From positions 1 through 36,079 of IMG/VR virus record IMGVR_UViG_3300042992_001439: a stretch of 36,079 bases of DNA; one strand, written 5' to 3'. Below are positions 32,032-36,079 of the stretch, piece by piece; position 1 is the first letter of the stretch, and each line of letters opens with the position of its first letter. The notes beneath the pieces are model-generated. The model was not told the origin of the DNA and searched no databases. It was given only the letters and a program-made list of their open reading frames with translations. Source of the stretch: a virus. The position numbers and the translations under genes were made by a program.

Positions 32032-32991
32032 CTAGTCGCGTGCGTAACCGAATCCTGATGACCTACCAGCGATTCCTGCACCTGTTGGTTGCATGGACGC
32101 ACCACCCTCAAAGCCTGTGTCAGTGGCGAAATTGTATCGCCAAGCCTTATTGTTTTGCACGTCGTCGTACATGCCTAACATCCAGTTGGCAGTTTGCCCG
32201 TTACTAAAGTTTTCTTCTCCAGAGTTCCCAATGGGTTTGTTGGGGTTGGAAACGACGGTCTCGGTGACATAGTTCCACTTACGCAAGGTGTAACCACCGT
32301 TGTACCCTCCTTGACCACCGGCAAACCCTGTCTCTAGTTTGGAGTTGAAACCTTTTTGCTGACTGTGCCAACCCAGCGTATTGTTGGTTAGGGCAGTCTC
32401 TGTTTCGGTGCTAAAAACAAACTTCCTGTTTTGTGGTGTGTCATTCCACCAGTACCCTTGCCGTTCGCCAAAATGACCTGAAGCACCAATTCCACTTTGG
32501 TCAAAAGTTGTTGCAATAGCCGATATGTATTGCTCTAATTGTAAATTGAACTTCTGTATGAAAGCGCCACCAACGGCTCCGTTTATATAACACATCTGTC
32601 CAGAGCCATTCAAATCGTGTGATTGTATTGTTCCAGTGTCACCGCAGGTGTACGCAGTATTCATGGCTGACGTTTTAGTGTGTGCGGTGTCGTTGCGCAT
32701 ATTGAAAACACTGGTTGAGGTAAATACCCCCACACCACCAGTGCCAAACATAAACGCCACATTTCTGCTCTGTCCACCAGCACAGTAGTTTGCGGTTTCT
32801 GTAAAAAGGTCGCCAAGGTTGGTACATGTGTCTGTAGCCATGTTGAGTGAGTTAACGTTCCTCCAAGGAACATTATCTTTATACCCGCACCCCGTGTAGC
32901 CCTTTGTTACTATTTGACGGTAAAGCCAAGGCTTCAAACCAGAACCTCTGACATTGAAAATTGCTGTTGGTCTTGAACTAAAAAACGGCAT
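32032..32991 (-). CDS. Predicted beta-propeller tail protein (copy B)
   Basis: 319 residues. N-terminus SSRPTAIFNVRGSGLKPWLY, then about six repeats marked by a W/F-x-F/Y-x-T-x-T/D strand (LNMATDTC, FNMRNDTA, FNLQLEQY, FVFSTETE, WNYVTETV, YNFATDTG) spaced by 42-52 residues, as expected for propeller blades. The end (TGAGIAGRSSGFGYARD) equals that of copy A. AGGGG precedes the ATG. Probably a tail receptor-binding protein. The central loops differ most from copy A. Confidence 0.68.
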   Translation of the reverse strand: MPFFSSRPTAIFNVRGSGLKPWLYRQIVTKGYTGCGYKDNVPWRNVNSLNMATDTCTNLGDLFTETANYCAGGQSRNVAFMFGTGGVGVFTSTSVFNMRNDTAHTKTSAMNTAYTCGDTGTIQSHDLNGSGQMCYINGAVGGAFIQKFNLQLEQYISAIATTFDQSGIGASGHFGERQGYWWNDTPQNRKFVFSTETETALTNNTLGWHSQQKGFNSKLETGFAGGQGGYNGGYTLRKWNYVTETVVSNPNKPIGNSGEENFSNGQTANWMLGMYDDVQNNKAWRYNFATDTGFEGGASMQPTGAGIAGRSSGFGYARD

Positions 32992-33000
32992 CAGTTTCCC

Positions 33001-33951
33001 CTAGTCGCGTGCATAACCAAACCCAGATGACCTACCCGCAATACCAGCGCCAGTGGGTTGCATAGATGCGCCACCTTCAAAGCCGGTATCGGTAGCAAAA
33101 GTAAATTTCCAAGCCCTGTTGTTCTGTCCTGTGTCATACATCCCTAGCATCCAACTAGCGGCTTGCCCGTTACTAAAATTCTCTTCTCCGCAATTTCCAA
33201 TTGGTTTTGCCATTGTTCCAACATTTGATTCTGTCGCATAGTTCCACTTACGGAAGTTGTATCCCCCGTTGTAACTTCCCTCATTGCCAGCGTATCCAGT
33301 CTCAACTTTGGAGTTAAAACCTTTTTGCTGACCGTGGAAGCCTGCTGCACCGGCAACTGTTTCTGTTTCTGTACTGAAAACAAACTTTCTTGTCTGTGAG
33401 TCGTTCCACAGGTATCCGTGTCTTTCGCCGTAATGACCAGAAGCACCAGTACCACCTTGGTCAAAAGTTGTTGCAACGGCAGATATGTATTGTTCTGTTT
33501 GCAGGTTAAATTTTTGGTAGAAAGCACCGCCAATATTTCCATTGATGTAGCACGTTTGCCCAGAACCATTTAGGTCGTGTGATTGTATTGTTCCAGAGTC
33601 GTTGCAAGTGTAGGCAGTATTCATTGCGGAAGTTTTCACATGGGTTGTGTCGTTACGCATATTAAAAACGCTGGTAGAAGTAAATGCTCCAACACCGCCA
33701 GTGCCGAACATAAATGCCACATTTCTGCTTTGTCCGCCAGCACAATAGTTTGCGGTCTCGGTAAAAAGGTCTCCGAGATTAGTGCACGTATCTGTAGCCA
33801 TGTTAAGAGAGTTAACATTTCTCCAAGGAACACTATCTTTATAGCCGCACCCCGTGTAGCCCTTCGTTAAAATCTGACGGTAAAGCCAAGGTTTGAGACC
33901 AGAACCCCTAACATTAAAAATAGCAGTTGGTCTTGAACTAAAAAATGGCAT
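33001..33951 (-). CDS. Predicted beta-propeller tail protein (copy A)
   Basis: 316 residues. Same plan as its neighbour: blade strands at about 46-56, 94-102, 146-154, 188-196, 234-242 and 280-289 (for example KFVFSTET, KWNYATES, KFTFATDT). The N-terminal 60 and C-terminal 26 residues are nearly the same as in copy B, while the DNA differs at many third positions, showing an old duplication under selection. AAGGAG precedes the ATG. Ten bases separate it from the long fibre gene upstream. Likely receptor-binding protein; a six-bladed fold is inferred, not proven. Confidence 0.68.
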   Translation of the reverse strand: MPFFSSRPTAIFNVRGSGLKPWLYRQILTKGYTGCGYKDSVPWRNVNSLNMATDTCTNLGDLFTETANYCAGGQSRNVAFMFGTGGVGAFTSTSVFNMRNDTTHVKTSAMNTAYTCNDSGTIQSHDLNGSGQTCYINGNIGGAFYQKFNLQTEQYISAVATTFDQGGTGASGHYGERHGYLWNDSQTRKFVFSTETETVAGAAGFHGQQKGFNSKVETGYAGNEGSYNGGYNFRKWNYATESNVGTMAKPIGNCGEENFSNGQAASWMLGMYDTGQNNRAWKFTFATDTGFEGGASMQPTGAGIAGRSSGFGYARD

Positions 33952-33960
33952 TAGTTCTCC

Positions 33961-36079
33961 TTAGAAGTTTTGAACAGCAGAACCAAGCACCAACCAAGCA
34001 CTAGACCTTCTAATCAATGTGAAGTTGAAGATGTCAAACTTGCCAGCGCCATTTGTTGCGACTGGAGCAGTTCCGTTCGCCCATTTGAGTGTTTGAGCAA
34101 CACCCGCTACCTGCAATGCGGATGGGATGTACCCAGTAGCACCTTCCGTAACAACTACAGTTACCGAAATTGACTTACCGTTATCGGTGGGAGCATTCGT
34201 TACGTTTACCGTAAAGTTTGCAGATGGTGCAGTGGCAATATAGAAAATGTTTCCTGTGGAATAATCACAGGTAAGTACGTTAGATGTGATTGTCCCATCA
34301 AGTACGTCTTCTCTAATTTCTTGCACATCAAGGCGTCCTGAAATACTTACGTTCTGACTTGTAGTAAGTGTTCCGTTTAACTGTGTTGCTCCTGTAACTG
34401 TCAAACTGTCCGCGGTTACAAGTCCGTTAAGGGTGCTCGTTCCACTGGCTACGATGTTTCCGACTGCCTGTATGTTGCCTGCGAGTAGCGGACTATATGT
34501 TAAGCCAGACCCTGCAAAGTCAACGGTCGTAGTCGGCTTTGTTGGGGCATCATGGAATAACTTGAATACGCCATCAGAAGCATCTCTGCTTAAACCCGAG
34601 TACTTCCTAGTAGAAGAAACGGTAGCCGTACCAGAAGCCGCCACAGAAGCAACGTTTGTAGCAGTTTTTGCATAAGTAAACGTTGTCGTAGTCGGAACCG
34701 CAATAATATTGAAGGTACCATTAAATGTTGCGTCCACATCAGTGACGACCACAACCGCACCAGCCTCATATCCGTGAGTTGTTGAGGTTGTGAGCGTGGC
34801 GACATTTGATGTAAGTGCTTTATTGCTAATAGTTTTTACTATTGCGCTTGCTGATTTCTGGTACTCCCCAAGAAACGAAAGATCTACAGTGTCTGCTTGG
34901 TTATTGGTACCAACAAAAACAATCGGGTCAGTGACCGCAAGGTTTGATGTTTCTACGGTTGTGCCGCCACCACCAAATGTGATTGTTCCCTGAATGGCAA
35001 CATCACCTTGAATGTTCATATCTCCCGTAATTCCAACACCACCGACAACCGTTAACGCGCCAGTAGACGAAGAGGTTGACGGCGTGGGAATTTCAATATG
35101 TATGTTTTCGTCTGGTGTTATCACCATTTGTGTATTGTTTGTGCTCAAACCACCAGCGGCAAAAACAATCTTATTTTCTGCCCCTGTATCGCCTGTCGCT
35201 AATACCAGGTTTCCGTTTCCAGCGCTGCCCACTGGGGCTGTCATGAATATGTAGCCGTCGTTCGCTCCCGTAATTGTGAACTCTGGATCGGAAAAAGTAC
35301 TTGATGTAATACCCATGTCAATGTAGCCAGAAAAGTCAGTTCCATTATCTGGGTAGGCGATGAAGTCGCTTGACACGTTGGCACCACCAGCCGTGTTTTG
35401 TACAGCAACTTGCGAATAGTCATCATTTGCGTCTGAAGTGAACAACGCCATCAGGTTTGTGAAACCGGGTATCGTTTCAACGGTTCCAGTTGTTGCTGCT
35501 GATGCGAGGTTGCCCAAAGTCAGGGCATAAGTGAAAGTGGTTGAGGTTGGTACTGCAACAATCTCAAAAGTTCCGTTAATAGAGGCTCTACTGCTGGTGA
35601 CTTCTACAAACTGATACGGTGAGAAACCGTGCGCAGCCGAGGTTGTTATCGTAACAACGTTGCTCGTGAGTGCCGATGTCGTAATGGTTTTTGTGACTAG
35701 TCCGTTTGTGTCGTACTGGTCACGGGCAGAACTACCTACAAGGGTGATTCCTTCTGAGCGGAACTCAGTAGAAACAATAGCCCTTCCTGCAACATCTAGG
35801 TTTTCTGTAATGTCAGCACTACTAAAGGTAGCCAAACTCTTTGCCACAACAGTTCCAGATGCGGCGGTTGTTGCGACGTTTCCACCAGAAATTGTTGCGG
35901 TAACTGTAAAGGTTGTGGTCGTTGGGATGGCTGTTACTGTTTTTGTAAAGTTGTAGTCGGTGTTTACAAGTCCTGATGTTGTTACTACATCCCCAACAAT
36001 AAGCGCATGCGGTGTGTTGGTTGTGAATGTAACTGTTGTTCCAGACAAAGCCCTATGGGTAATGTCGCGGGTACGACCA
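33961..36079 (-). CDS. Long T4-like tail structural protein (5' end beyond the window)
   Basis: The frame is open to the right edge; the TTG at 36048 is probably internal, since in-frame coding continues upstream (DITHRAL). About 705 residues are visible. A 60-residue beta unit of the type LTSNVVTITTSAAHGF ... GTFEIVAVPTSTTFTYA occurs three times (about residues 1-70, 120-190 and 410-480). The middle (PDENIHIEIPTPSTSSSTGA, then VGGVGITGDMNIQGDV) is typical of long structural fibres of T4-like aquatic phages. The C-terminal domain (SALQVAGVAQTLKWANGTAP, ending VLGSAVQNF) recurs at the end of the fibre at 11144-12295. Virion protein, likely fibre or baseplate-linked. Confidence 0.8.
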   Translation of the reverse strand, partial: GRTRDITHRALSGTTVTFTTNTPHALIVGDVVTTSGLVNTDYNFTKTVTAIPTTTTFTVTATISGGNVATTAASGTVVAKSLATFSSADITENLDVAGRAIVSTEFRSEGITLVGSSARDQYDTNGLVTKTITTSALTSNVVTITTSAAHGFSPYQFVEVTSSRASINGTFEIVAVPTSTTFTYALTLGNLASAATTGTVETIPGFTNLMALFTSDANDDYSQVAVQNTAGGANVSSDFIAYPDNGTDFSGYIDMGITSSTFSDPEFTITGANDGYIFMTAPVGSAGNGNLVLATGDTGAENKIVFAAGGLSTNNTQMVITPDENIHIEIPTPSTSSSTGALTVVGGVGITGDMNIQGDVAIQGTITFGGGGTTVETSNLAVTDPIVFVGTNNQADTVDLSFLGEYQKSASAIVKTISNKALTSNVATLTTSTTHGYEAGAVVVVTDVDATFNGTFNIIAVPTTTTFTYAKTATNVASVAASGTATVSSTRKYSGLSRDASDGVFKLFHDAPTKPTTTVDFAGSGLTYSPLLAGNIQAVGNIVASGTSTLNGLVTADSLTVTGATQLNGTLTTSQNVSISGRLDVQEIREDVLDGTITSNVLTCDYSTGNIFYIATAPSANFTVNVTNAPTDNGKSISVTVVVTEGATGYIPSALQVAGVAQTLKWANGTAPVATNGAGKFDIFNFTLIRRSSAWLVLGSAVQNF

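Overview
This 36 kb window is a piece of a tailed double-stranded DNA phage (Caudoviricetes) genome, almost wholly devoted to tail fibres, receptor-binding proteins and enzymes that could decorate them. Several proteins look like those of T4-like phages of aquatic bacteria (cyanomyovirus-like): the 122-aa protein at 19834-20202, the tail protein at 21295-21972, the long fibres at 21976-24690 and 33961-36079, and the cassette of 2-oxoglutarate (2OG) oxygenases, a glycosyltransferase and small zinc ribbons. Moderate GC and dense packing fit an aquatic phage. The host cannot be fixed: a secreted protein with a poly-Thr linker at the left edge is actinobacterial in style, while the fibre modules are best known from cyanophages. 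No terminase, capsid, polymerase, lysis, integrase, photosynthesis or tRNA gene is visible, so this is one module of a larger genome.

Layout. (1) 1-1557, minus: 3' truncated secreted beta-helix protein. (2) 1662-6828, plus: a fibre-like protein, an FNIII/Pro-rich/Cys-rich protein, two small genes, then 2OG oxygenase, glycosyltransferase, two more 2OG oxygenases and a second zinc ribbon. (3) 6845-10165, minus, convergent with block 2: three more jelly-roll oxygenases or relatives, a DUF6065-like protein, two small unknowns and a third zinc ribbon. (4) 10175-27285, minus: a tightly packed array of about 20 tail-fibre genes, including six paralogous glycine-rich fibres, three Mtd-N-like fibres and two proteins with a cupredoxin-like domain. 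(5) 27322-31924, minus: DUF6065-like protein, multi-pass membrane protein, U32-like/methyltransferase fusion and two unknown proteins. (6) 32032-36079, minus: a tandem pair of predicted beta-propeller proteins and a long fibre that runs off the right edge.

Most neighbours overlap by ATGA or TAATG or sit within 20 bases, so long operons and translational coupling are likely. No stretch above 300 bases lacks a gene; the longest gaps are about 65-125 bases (1558-1661, 12296-12378, 20203-20266, 24823-24921, 31925-32031).

The most interesting ideas are: six 2OG/jelly-roll oxygenases plus a glycosyltransferase beside a (PPSF)n tail-like protein, a possible hydroxylation and glycosylation system for tail adhesins; a full set of type-1 copper ligands in two tail proteins, with the domain inserted into otherwise ordinary fibre folds; a U32-like/methyltransferase fusion; and a membrane gene whose only well-placed start is ATA, in the position of a usual ATGA overlap. 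These functional links are inferences from motifs and gene order.
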